NCBI RefSeq assembly: GCF_900099655.1
Contig: NZ_FNDC01000017.1
Location: forward strand, 1 to 64,000
Direction of reading: 5' to 3'
DNA length: 64,000 bases
DNA from: Planococcus glaciei
GTDB lineage: Bacteria; Bacillota; Bacilli; Bacillales_A; Planococcaceae
Below are positions 53,973-60,748 of the stretch, one piece after another; the first letter of the stretch is position 1, and every line of letters starts with the position of its first letter. The translations under genes were made by a program, and so were the position numbers. The notes under the pieces are model-generated. The model did not search any database and was not told the DNA's origin. It worked only from the letters and a program-made list of their open reading frames with translations.

Positions 53973-54044
53973 ATGAGTACTAGATTTATAATAGAAGAAA
54001 ATGGCCTAAAAATACGGAGCTTCGGAGTTGACCGACATGTTTGA
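53973..54044 (+). CDS. Possible 23-residue peptide overlapping the ccdC start
   Basis: ATG 53973 follows CAGGTGG by 4-5 nt and opens a 23-codon frame (MSTRFIIEENG..., ending FGVDRHV) whose TGA overlaps the start of the CcdC-family gene. It lies where B. subtilis has the response regulator gene yneI. It may be a translational-coupling leader or chance; no homology was recognised. Confidence 0.3.
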   Translation: MSTRFIIEENGLKIRSFGVDRHV

Positions 54045-54546
54045 GTTTCTGGAAATGGTTCCTCCTTGGATTATGCTGGTGGTGACCACTGTCGGCGCGC
54101 TGGGTATGGGGATTATGGCAATGATCGTCCGCAGCAAATCTGCCAAAAAACCGGCTTCGGCGAAAAAAATCATTTTGCCTCCTTTATTTATGTCTACGGG
54201 AGCTTTGATGTTCGTATTTCCTTTTTTCCGAGTCGCACCTATCCAAATAGGAGAAGCATTGCTCGTCGGCGTATTGTTTTCCACGGTGCTGATTTGGTCA
54301 TCCAAGTTTGAAATCCGCGACGGCGATATCTATTTAAAACAATCAAAAGCCTTTGTTTTTATCCTGATTGGCTTATTGCTGATCCGTGTGGTCGGCAAAG
54401 TCGTGCTAAGTTCTACGATTGATATCGGGGAACTGGGCGGCATGTTCTGGATTCTGGCCTTTGGCATGATTGTTCCATGGCGTCTTGCCATGTACCTGCA
54501 GTATAAAAAATTGCAGGGAAAACTGGAAAGCGCAGTCCCTAATTGA
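54037..54546 (+). CDS. ccdC: CcdC family membrane protein (YneJ-like)
   Basis: A 169-residue protein with about five hydrophobic segments (about 8-27, 42-62, 70-87, 106-127, 138-155), matching the CcdC/YneJ family next to ccdA in Bacillales; its role in cytochrome c biogenesis is not firmly established. ATG 54037 has CGGAG about 10 nt upstream; a TTG at 54028 is in frame but overlaps that element. The 3' end is embedded in a strong terminator. Confidence 0.83.
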   Translation: MFEFLEMVPPWIMLVVTTVGALGMGIMAMIVRSKSAKKPASAKKIILPPLFMSTGALMFVFPFFRVAPIQIGEALLVGVLFSTVLIWSSKFEIRDGDIYLKQSKAFVFILIGLLLIRVVGKVVLSSTIDIGELGGMFWILAFGMIVPWRLAMYLQYKKLQGKLESAVPN

Positions 54547-54562
54547 GGGCTGCGCTTTTTTA
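54527..54562 (+). terminator. Terminator at the end of ccdC
   Basis: AAAGCGCAG-TCCC pairs with GAGGG-CTGCGCTTT around TAATT, then TTT. The stem contains the ccdC stop. Confidence 0.88.
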
Positions 54563-54597
54563 AAATCAAATCTGTTGTAATATAGCGCAGAGAGCAA

Positions 54598-54632
54598 GAA
54601 AAACGCCATTCCCTCAAAAGGAATGGCGTTTG
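54598..54632. terminator. Terminator for the DUF2621 gene
   Basis: AACGCCATTCC pairs with GGAATGGCGTT; on the minus strand it is followed by TTTTCTTGC directly after the stop codon. Confidence 0.75.
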
Positions 54633-55067
54633 TTATTTCTCGAAATATTGCTCGTACGGCGAAATGTCGATTTTCATTTCCGCCAGCTTTTTCCGGAGGA
54701 ATTTATGGTCGCGTTTTGGCGTCGCAATGATATATCCTCGGATAATATGTTCAAGCTTCATTTTCTTCACTTTTTCTTCCAACAAGATCTGGCCGATTCT
54801 GCCAGCGATTTTTTGCTTAGCCACAGGGCGGAACAAGTCTGGAACCGGCTGCACCAATTCGTTCAGCATTGCTTTTTCTTCCGTACCCCACAAGTGGATG
54901 GTTTTATCCACGTAATACTCTTCCCAGTTCAAATCCGATAAGCCGTCTTTTTTGGGCATCGACTTTAAAAACTTCCGGAACATGAAATAGCCGCCGATTG
55001 CAAACAAGCCGACCAATACCACGACCCAGAACAGGATAAACCATAAAAACCAGCCTTCAAGTGCCAC
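54633..55067 (-). CDS. yneK: DUF2621 family protein (YneK-like)
   Basis: A 144-residue protein with one N-terminal membrane segment (about residues 6-30, GWFLWFILFWVVVLVGLF) and a soluble part with ATPKRDHKFLRKKL and DISPYEQY, typical of the YneK/DUF2621 family. Function unknown. GTG 55067 has AGGTG 6 nt upstream and gives MALEGWFLWF; the longer ATG start at 55097 lies before that element. Its neighbourhood with ccdA-ccdC matches B. subtilis. Confidence 0.82.
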   Translation of the reverse strand: MALEGWFLWFILFWVVVLVGLFAIGGYFMFRKFLKSMPKKDGLSDLNWEEYYVDKTIHLWGTEEKAMLNELVQPVPDLFRPVAKQKIAGRIGQILLEEKVKKMKLEHIIRGYIIATPKRDHKFLRKKLAEMKIDISPYEQYFEK

Positions 55068-55188
55068 TTTGTTCACCTCGTTTATTCTTACCTTCATCTA
55101 TTATAGAAGGATTTTCGTAAAAATTCATCCAAAAGGTATCTCTTTTTTTGATTTGTGTCTATATAGCGAATGAAAGGAGGTGATCGAC

Positions 55189-55407
55189 ATGGCAGCAAGC
55201 GAATTTAAAAGTGCAAGCATCCGGTGCACATACGACAACGGGTTGGACGACAAAGGAAAGACAAAGAAAAAAGTAAAAGCGTACCACAACGTAACGGAAA
55301 CAGCTGCGGCTGACGCCATCCACGCCGTCGCCATCGTATTGACAGGCTTTGGCACGAAAGAGCTGATGTTCCTGGAAAAACAGTCCGGACTCAACATTTA
55401 CGCATAA
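55189..55407 (+). CDS. DUF1659 family protein
   Basis: A 72-residue soluble protein (MAASEFKSASIRCTYDNG...) of the DUF1659 family, with a conserved C-terminal segment VLTGFGTKELMFLE-like. AAAGGAGGTGATC lies in perfect position before ATG 55189. It is followed 20 bp later by a DUF2922 gene and then a YvrJ-like peptide, a trio often found together in Firmicutes with unknown role. Confidence 0.82.
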   Translation: MAASEFKSASIRCTYDNGLDDKGKTKKKVKAYHNVTETAAADAIHAVAIVLTGFGTKELMFLEKQSGLNIYA

Positions 55408-55427
55408 TGACAAAGGGGGATTAACGA

Positions 55428-55643
55428 ATGGCAAAAACATTGGAATTGATCTTTGCTACAACTGCGGGCAAAGAAGTCACGCTGTCGGTAGAGGATCCGC
55501 GCGAGAACGTCACTTCGCTTGAACTTCAGGCGGGCATGCAGACGATCATTGCACAAAATATTTTTGAAGTGGAAGGTTCACGTTTTGCTGCCGCCAAAGG
55601 CGCCCGCATCGTGGAACGCAACGTCGTCGATTACGAAGTTTAA
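55428..55643 (+). CDS. DUF2922 family protein
   Basis: A 71-residue protein starting MAKTLELIFATTAGKEV, the DUF2922 pattern, predicted beta-rich. GGGGG lies before the ATG. It is transcribed with the DUF1659 gene and followed by a terminator-like hairpin. Confidence 0.82.
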   Translation: MAKTLELIFATTAGKEVTLSVEDPRENVTSLELQAGMQTIIAQNIFEVEGSRFAAAKGARIVERNVVDYEV

Positions 55644-55649
55644 CAAGTG

Positions 55650-55677
55650 GGCTCTCCTGATTCGGGGGAGCCTTTTT
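55650..55677 (+). terminator. Hairpin after the DUF2922 gene
   Basis: GGCTCTCC pairs with GGGGAGCC, followed by TTTTT. The YvrJ-like gene begins 22 bp later, so it depends on read-through or its own signal. Confidence 0.8.
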
Positions 55678-55698
55678 GAATAGAAGCGAGGTGGAAAA

Positions 55699-55827
55699 AT
55701 GGATGAGTGGATGCGGTTGATCCAGGAAGTGGGCTTCCCGATTTTTGTATCTTTTTACTTGATGCACCGGGTGGAAGCGAAGCTAGTGGCGATACACGAT
55801 GCACTGGTGACATTAAAGCTTTCCTGA
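55699..55827 (+). CDS. YvrJ family small membrane protein
   Basis: A 42-residue peptide starting MDEWMRLIQEVGFPIFVSF, with one hydrophobic segment (about 12-22) and a C-terminal amphipathic stretch (HRVEAKLVAIHDAL). This is the YvrJ family layout. AGGTGG lies 5 nt before the ATG. The YvrJ/DUF1659/DUF2922 trio recurs in many Bacillales; function unknown. Confidence 0.8.
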   Translation: MDEWMRLIQEVGFPIFVSFYLMHRVEAKLVAIHDALVTLKLS

Positions 55828-55863
55828 CTTCACAGATTTGTGACAAAGAGCAGAGAGGTTCAG

Positions 55864-55892
55864 TTGAATTGGCCAGGGGCATTCGCTATGAT
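55864..55892 (+). promoter_or_regulatory. SigA promoter of the SCO-family gene
   Basis: TTGAAT (55864-55869), 17 bp, TATGAT (55887-55892). Confidence 0.7.
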
Positions 55893-55922
55893 TAAGGTTA
55901 TGGATGAATGGAGGAATGCATC

Positions 55923-56483
55923 ATGAGACATCTGCGAATTGCCCTCCTGATGGGGCTGATCCTGATTCTTTCAGCCTGCGGCAATCAATCAATTGAGGAT
56001 TTTTCCTATACCGATCATAGAGGGGAGCAAGTTTCCCTGGATAGCTTAAAAGGGAAGCCATGGCTTGCCACTTTTGTCTTCACCAATTGTGAGACGGTCT
56101 GCCCGCCGATGACGTTTAACATGGCCGGCATTCAGGAAAAACTGGTGGAAGAAGGCATCGAAGATTATAAAATTGTAGCGTTCAGTGTCGATCCTGAAGA
56201 AGATACACCGGAAAAAATGCAAGCGTACTTGGGCAATTTTTCTGTGCCCGATGAATCCAAATGGCATTTGTTGACCGGGTACAGCCAAGAAGAAATCGCA
56301 GACTTTGCCGTTGACAATTTCAAGGCGCTGGTCAAAGACGATCCGAACAGCGACCAGGTGGTCCATGGCACTTCGTTTTATTTGATGGATGCAGAAGGGG
56401 CCGTCGCCAATAACTACGATGGCTATACGGATGTGCCGGTAGACGAGATTGCAGGCGACTTAAACGAATTGATCCAAAAATAA
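55923..56483 (+). CDS. SCO1/SenC family copper lipoprotein (YpmQ-like)
   Basis: Thioredoxin-fold protein for copper delivery to cytochrome c oxidase. It has 186 residues: a signal peptide with lipobox LSAC, the copper ligands in NCETVCPP (CxxxC), and the third ligand His in VVHGTSFYL. GGAGG lies 9 nt before ATG 55923. With ccdA and ccdC nearby it suggests an aerobic respiratory maturation neighbourhood. Confidence 0.9.
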   Translation: MRHLRIALLMGLILILSACGNQSIEDFSYTDHRGEQVSLDSLKGKPWLATFVFTNCETVCPPMTFNMAGIQEKLVEEGIEDYKIVAFSVDPEEDTPEKMQAYLGNFSVPDESKWHLLTGYSQEEIADFAVDNFKALVKDDPNSDQVVHGTSFYLMDAEGAVANNYDGYTDVPVDEIAGDLNELIQK

Positions 56484-56508
56484 AAACCGGTCATAGACCG
56501 GTTTTTTC
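56483..56508. terminator. Bidirectional terminator
   Basis: AAAACCGGTC pairs with GACCGGTTTT around ATA, with T runs on both strands. It lies between the SCO gene and convergent mscL. Confidence 0.88.
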
Positions 56509-56880
56509 TTTTGCCAATAAATCCCGAATTTCTAGCAGCAGTTCTTCTTTTTTATCCAGCACTTCAGGCTCCGCTTCAGCAGGCACATCTTTTTTGCGTT
56601 TCAATTTCGTAAAAATGCGAATAACTAAGAAAATAGAGAAGGCAACGATGAAAAAGTCGATGACGGATTGTGCAAACAGTCCGTACCGTAATTCTGCCCC
56701 TTGAAATGTATAAGTCCAGTCTTCAACGCTAAAACCGCCGAGCAAGATTCCGACTGCCGGCATGATGATGTCTTCTACCAATGAGGAAACGATTTTCCCG
56801 AATGCAGCTCCGATAACGACTGCAATTGCCAAGTCCAATACATTTCCTTTTAAAGCAAATTTCTTAAAGTCCTCCCACAC
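56491..56880 (-). CDS. mscL: Large-conductance mechanosensitive channel
   Basis: Pressure-release channel, 129 residues, pentameric in known members. TM1 reads LDLAIAVVIGAAFGKIVSSLV, here followed by DIIMPAVG; TM2 lies at about residues 70-90 (VIDFFIVAFSIFLVIR); the cytoplasmic helix ends EIRDLLAK. GGAGGTGATC lies before the ATG, and a strong SigA promoter is present at 56929-56901. Confidence 0.95.
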   Translation of the reverse strand: MWEDFKKFALKGNVLDLAIAVVIGAAFGKIVSSLVEDIIMPAVGILLGGFSVEDWTYTFQGAELRYGLFAQSVIDFFIVAFSIFLVIRIFTKLKRKKDVPAEAEPEVLDKKEELLLEIRDLLAKEKTGL

Positions 56881-56900
56881 ATGATCACCTCCTAAACTTC

Positions 56901-56929
56901 AGTATAGAGTTAGGGTGAATGGTTTTCAA
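56901..56929 (-). promoter_or_regulatory. SigA promoter of mscL
   Basis: On the minus strand TTGAAA (56929-56924), 17 bp, TATACT (56906-56901). Confidence 0.78.
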
Positions 56930-57042
56930 TATTATTCTACCAAAACGATTCGAAGTCGTACTTTTTTAAGCGAAAGATGGATGCAGATAAGTAGGATAAA
57001 CTGTGGTAAACTGGGGAAAATGGACATTTAGGTGTGGGAAGA

Positions 57043-57690
57043 ATGAAGAAAAAAAGAAAACTCAAGCGGAGCATCCGTTTGAAATTGTGGTTTTTAATTA
57101 TCCTGTTTCCAGCTGTTATTGTGCTGACCACACTGTTTGTCGTGGTTTTTTATATAGTTAATCCAATGTCAGTCGCGAATACATTAAAAGAAGCGCCACA
57201 ACAATTATTTGAAATCGAATTGCCTGAAGAAAACATTCCGCTTTATCAAGAGGCTGCGGATGCATTCGGCATCCCCTGGACATTGCTTGCCGCGCACCAC
57301 CGCATTGAAACGAAGTTTTCGACGATGGATCCTTTGCTTTCGCCGGTCGGGGCAGAAGGGCATCTTCAGTTTATGCCGTGCACGTTTGTCGGGTGGACCC
57401 ATCCGACATGCTCCGGAAAAGGTCAAGGGGAAATTCCTGAAAAAGAAAAGACCGATCCGGCCGTTATTGCAAAATATGGCGGGTATGGGCTTGACGGGGA
57501 CGGTGACGGAGTAGCCGATCCTTATAATCTGGCGGATGCACTTTACAGTGCGGCAAATTACTTGTCGAAGAACGGGGCAGCTGATGGGAAACTTGAGCAA
57601 GCCATTTTCCAGTATAACCACAGCGACCAATACGTAAAAGATGTTTTGCATTATTACCATTTATACGAAGAGCAGTTTCCGGACCAATAA
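57043..57690 (+). CDS. Membrane-anchored lysozyme/transglycosylase-like protein
   Basis: A 215-residue protein: a basic N terminus (KKKRKLKRSIRLK), a membrane segment at about residues 16-38, then an extracytoplasmic SLT/lysozyme-like domain (AAHHRIETKF with the likely catalytic Glu, GAEGHLQFMPCTFVGW, LADALYSAANYLSKNG, IFQYNHSDQYV). Peptidoglycan cleavage during growth or secretion is inferred from the fold. AGGTG lies before ATG 57043; a GTG at 57034 is also in frame. Confidence 0.85.
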   Translation: MKKKRKLKRSIRLKLWFLIILFPAVIVLTTLFVVVFYIVNPMSVANTLKEAPQQLFEIELPEENIPLYQEAADAFGIPWTLLAAHHRIETKFSTMDPLLSPVGAEGHLQFMPCTFVGWTHPTCSGKGQGEIPEKEKTDPAVIAKYGGYGLDGDGDGVADPYNLADALYSAANYLSKNGAADGKLEQAIFQYNHSDQYVKDVLHYYHLYEEQFPDQ

Positions 57691-57727
57691 AAAAGAGACC
57701 CCATAACGGGATCTCTTTTTTTATTGG
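57684..57727. terminator. Bidirectional terminator
   Basis: CCAATAAAAAAGAGA pairs with TCTCTTTTTTTATTGG. It separates the muramidase gene from the convergent glsB-like gene. Confidence 0.85.
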
Positions 57728-57731
57728 CTTA

Positions 57732-57998
57732 TTAAGTTCTTCTTGTTCTGCCTTTACGCATAGATCCAAGAATTAGGCTTAAGATAAATACTAATACCAA
57801 AGCACCAATCAATGCAGGGATTAGATAAACGCCCCAAATTTCTGGACCCCAATCGCCTAGTAGCAAGCTACCTAGCCAAGCACCAACGATACCTGCGATA
57901 ATGTTACCAATAATGCCGCCTGGGATGTCTTTACCAAGGATTAGACCTGCTAGCCAACCGATGATACCGCCCATAATCAAGAATAATAAGAAACTCAT
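57732..57998 (-). CDS. GlsB/YeaQ/YmgE family stress response membrane protein
   Basis: An 88-residue protein with three hydrophobic segments and the glycine-rich signature GGIIGWLAGLILG then GIIGNIIAGIVGAWLG, typical of the transglycosylase-associated (YeaQ/GlsB) family. C-terminal basic tail GRTRRT. AAGGAG lies 9 nt before ATG 57998; a TTG three codons upstream is less likely. Function unknown. Confidence 0.88.
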   Translation of the reverse strand: MSFLLFLIMGGIIGWLAGLILGKDIPGGIIGNIIAGIVGAWLGSLLLGDWGPEIWGVYLIPALIGALVLVFILSLILGSMRKGRTRRT

Positions 57999-58197
57999 TC
58001 TGTCCAACTCCTTTTTTAGTAATGAATAAGTGCTACACTCTAGATATAACCTTAATCATGACTTTTGAAACATAGAGTTGAAAAAAAATTTTTGAAAACC
58101 TGTTTTTTCATGTCCTCCGTAGCAGTAAGAAAGAAGGTTTCATGCAGTGGAAACCTCAATAAAGTCTGTAGGAGCAGTCCAATCGCCTGCTTCTTTT

Positions 58198-58740
58198 TCA
58201 GCGCACTTCGGCGCCAAGCGTGTTTTGGAAATGGCCGAGCGCCCATTCATGGCCAACCGGGTTAAAGCTTGCAACCGCGTCTTGGTGAATCACAATATTG
58301 AATCCTTTGTTATAAGCTTCGACAGCCGTATGCAATACGCAAATGTCGGTGCAGACGCCCACAATGTGAATTTCTTCGATGGCTCTTTCGCGCAGCAGGA
58401 TTTCCAGGTTGGTTCCTGCAAACGCACTGTAGCGGGTTTTGTCCAGCCAGACAATGCGGTCTTGATGCTGTTCATACACTTCTGAAAGACGGCCATATAA
58501 ATTTCTGCCGGCTGTGCCCCGGATATTGTGATCCGGGAAGAGTTTGGATTCGGGGTGGAAGTCGTTGTTGACCTCGTGGAGATCAACTGGAAAAACGACG
58601 TAGTCTCCAGCTTGTACAAATTCCTCCGTCAATGAGCAAATCTTTTCTTCAATGGCCTGGCCGGGCTTTCCGCAGGTCAAGGCCCCGTCATCCGCCACGA
58701 AATCGACTGTATAATCCACTACCAATAACGCTTTTTTCAT
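58198..58740 (-). CDS. pncA: Nicotinamidase/isochorismatase family hydrolase
   Basis: Probably converts nicotinamide to nicotinate for NAD salvage. It has 180 residues with the catalytic triad visible as Asp9 (VVDYTVDF), Lys (WLDKTRYSAF) and Cys (GVCTDICVLHTA), plus the cis-peptide region and metal ligands DLHEVNNDFHPES. AGGAGGC precedes the ATG. It resembles B. subtilis YueJ. Other isochorismatase-type substrates cannot be excluded. Confidence 0.88.
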   Translation of the reverse strand: MKKALLVVDYTVDFVADDGALTCGKPGQAIEEKICSLTEEFVQAGDYVVFPVDLHEVNNDFHPESKLFPDHNIRGTAGRNLYGRLSEVYEQHQDRIVWLDKTRYSAFAGTNLEILLRERAIEEIHIVGVCTDICVLHTAVEAYNKGFNIVIHQDAVASFNPVGHEWALGHFQNTLGAEVR

Positions 58741-58812
58741 CTGTTTGCCTCCTAATCTTTTATCCTCTTAATCTAATCACAAATGGGCTTTTTAAAAAAG
58801 CAATATTCATTC

Positions 58813-58841
58813 TTGCCAATAAAAAGAATTTTCTGTATACT
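58813..58841 (+). promoter_or_regulatory. SigA promoter of the 35-residue peptide gene
   Basis: TTGCCA (58813-58818), 17 bp, TATACT (58836-58841), 20 bp before the ATG. Confidence 0.78.
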
Positions 58842-58861
58842 CCTTAAAAGGAGATGAGAAT

Positions 58862-58969
58862 ATGGTATATGAAAACACTGAGAAACTGAACCGTCAGGCT
58901 TTCTGGTTTGTGGTTCTCCATACTTTGCTCATTATCAATTTTGCCATCGATTTTGAGGTGTTCATGTGA
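58862..58969 (+). CDS. Uncharacterised 35-residue membrane peptide
   Basis: The frame MVYENTEKLNRQAFWF... ends in ...DFEVFM. A hydrophobic segment spans about residues 13-28 (AFWFVVLHTLLIINF); the N terminus is polar. AAAGGAGATGAG lies 5-12 nt before the ATG, a good SigA promoter lies directly upstream, and a 20-bp terminator stem lies 8 bp downstream, so this is a complete small transcription unit. No family was recognised. Confidence 0.65.
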   Translation: MVYENTEKLNRQAFWFVVLHTLLIINFAIDFEVFM

Positions 58970-58976
58970 AACAGCC

Positions 58977-59026
58977 ATTAAAATAACCTGCTCCCGCATA
59001 TAAACGGGGAGCAGGTTATTTTAATG
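58977..59026. terminator. Strong bidirectional terminator
   Basis: CATTAAAATAACCTGCTCCC pairs over 20 bp with GGGAGCAGGTTATTTTAATG. It separates the small peptide gene from the convergent recombinase-like gene. Confidence 0.9.
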
Positions 59027-59033
59027 GGATGAG

Positions 59034-59888
59034 TTAATCCCGTTTCAAGCGGGTCAGGGAATCCTTCAGCATACGGGAAGCCGAGTCGAGCGAGACACCC
59101 ATGATTTCCTGGATTTCCTCCAAATTTTTGTGTTCAACCGCGTATAAATGATGGACATAAGCAAAACGGATGTCCCCGGAACGAATCGGTGTGCCAAGAA
59201 ACGCAGACAGCGATTCGGTATAATCGGACAGCGATCCCATTTTGAACATGGTGTATTCGTCTTTCACTTTGGACGACAAGAGGTAAGGCGTATTGCGGAA
59301 AACCGCCCGTTCAATGCCGTCCAGCATCACGGGGATTTCCTTTTCCGTAAATTCGATATGAACTACATAACCGTCTTTCTTTTCAACCGTCAGCTCGAGC
59401 ACATCGCCGCGGTCGACAAAGTCTTCCACTTCGATGGCTGCCATGTCACGCAGGCGAAGCCCGCGCATATAGAGGAGAAAAAGAATTTTTGCCGTCAGCG
59501 ATAATTGGTCGGAATCGAGTACCGACGCCTTCTTTTCCAAAAGCACTTCGTAATTGACGTGGATGTCGGATGGCCGCAAATCCAGTTTTTGATTGAATTT
59601 GAATTTCGGCATAAAATCCACCGGAATCCGGCCGATTCTCCACATATAATCAAACCATTGCCGAATATAAATCAGTTTCCGGTTCAAGGTGCTGTCCTTG
59701 ATGCCGGTCGCGTATTCTTCCTGCAGAAACTTTTGAATATCAATTGGACGAATTTCATGGGGTTCCACTTGTTTCTTATATGTTTTTCGCAAATAAGCGA
59801 ACAGCGAGCGGATCAATTGCACTTCATGGACAACCGTATTCGGACTAATGCCATTTTCTAACCGATACTTTTCATAACCATAAGGCAT
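59034..59888 (-). CDS. Tyrosine recombinase-like protein, probably catalytically inactive
   Basis: A 284-residue protein with a SAM-like N-terminal core-binding domain (about 1-90, SPNTVVHEVQLIRSLFAYLRK) and a XerC/D-like C-terminal domain. The first catalytic Arg is kept in LYMRGLRLRDM. The second box, normally HxLR, reads GDIRFAYV, so the His is lost. The LGH...Y box reads MGVSLDSASRML, so both the second His and the nucleophilic Tyr are missing. GGAGGAGGGG lies 9 nt before ATG 59888. It stands alone, not with phage genes. It may be a DNA-binding protein derived from a recombinase. Confidence 0.75.
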   Translation of the reverse strand: MPYGYEKYRLENGISPNTVVHEVQLIRSLFAYLRKTYKKQVEPHEIRPIDIQKFLQEEYATGIKDSTLNRKLIYIRQWFDYMWRIGRIPVDFMPKFKFNQKLDLRPSDIHVNYEVLLEKKASVLDSDQLSLTAKILFLLYMRGLRLRDMAAIEVEDFVDRGDVLELTVEKKDGYVVHIEFTEKEIPVMLDGIERAVFRNTPYLLSSKVKDEYTMFKMGSLSDYTESLSAFLGTPIRSGDIRFAYVHHLYAVEHKNLEEIQEIMGVSLDSASRMLKDSLTRLKRD

Positions 59889-60116
59889 AAAGCAGCACCC
59901 CTCCTCCATAATTATCCTTAATTATACCACTAATCCGGAAAAATAGAACGTATTTTCCCTTAGTAAAAGCCTGTGAAACAACGGTTTTATCAGGTTTTTC
60001 GCCTTTTTGGGCTAAATGCGCCAGGAACAGGAAAAATTACACGAAAAGAAAGCTTTATTTAAATCCGATAAGGGTATGCCTACTATAGAAGTCCATATCA
60101 CAGATGGGGGATTGCC

Positions 60117-60623
60117 ATGTTTAAAGAAGAGAACGCAAAAATCAGGAAGGCAGTTTTGCAAGCGGTGGAAGGGTGGCCGGACGAAGTCCTGAACACGAAA
60201 CCTTCCGCTGATGAATGGTCGCCAATGCAAATCCTGGACCATCTTCAATTGATGGAAGGGGTAGTGGCCAAAAATGTCGCCCGTCAATTGGGGAGCGAAA
60301 AAAGCGAGAAAGCGGTCAAGAAACCGATCCAGCTGACCGTCAGCCGCATGATAAAAGTGGACGCACCGAAACACGTCGTGCCGTCCGAAGAATTTATTTC
60401 CCTGGCCGATATGAAAAAACGGCTGGAAGATTCAACGGCGTTCTTGCATCAAGTATACGATGGGACCACCATTGAAGAGCTGGAGAACAAGTCGCTGCCC
60501 CATCCGGTCTTCGGCAAAGTCCCGTTGATCCAATGGTTTCCATTTGTCGGACTTCATGAGAAACGGCATTTAAAGCAGTTGGAAAAGACTCTGGACAAAC
60601 TCAAATCAGAAAAGACTGGGTAA
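60117..60623 (+). CDS. DinB-like superfamily protein
   Basis: A 168-residue four-helix-bundle protein of the DinB/DfsB-like metal-binding superfamily (unrelated to polymerase IV). The likely metal triad is His in ILDHLQLMEG and two His in LHEKRHLKQLE near the C terminus. Members include thiol S-transferases dependent on bacillithiol; activity here is unknown. GGGGG precedes the ATG. Confidence 0.82.
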   Translation: MFKEENAKIRKAVLQAVEGWPDEVLNTKPSADEWSPMQILDHLQLMEGVVAKNVARQLGSEKSEKAVKKPIQLTVSRMIKVDAPKHVVPSEEFISLADMKKRLEDSTAFLHQVYDGTTIEELENKSLPHPVFGKVPLIQWFPFVGLHEKRHLKQLEKTLDKLKSEKTG

Positions 60624-60660
60624 TTCATAAAACTTATTACAATGTATAAATTTAATGTAA

Positions 60661-60689
60661 TTTACTTATGCTTCTCTTTTCGATATGAT
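60661..60689 (+). promoter_or_regulatory. SigA promoter of the aconitase gene
   Basis: TTTACT (60661-60666), 17 bp, TATGAT (60684-60689). ATAA (60627-60630) with TTAT (60634-60637), and another TTAT (60666-60669), lie near -64 and -28, close to the arrangement of CcpC sites at B. subtilis citB, although the dyad spacing differs. Confidence 0.65.
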
Positions 60690-60748
60690 GGAGGAGGAGA
60701 AAAGACTCTTACCCGGCCTTTTCAAAGATTTAAAGGAGGAACATGATC

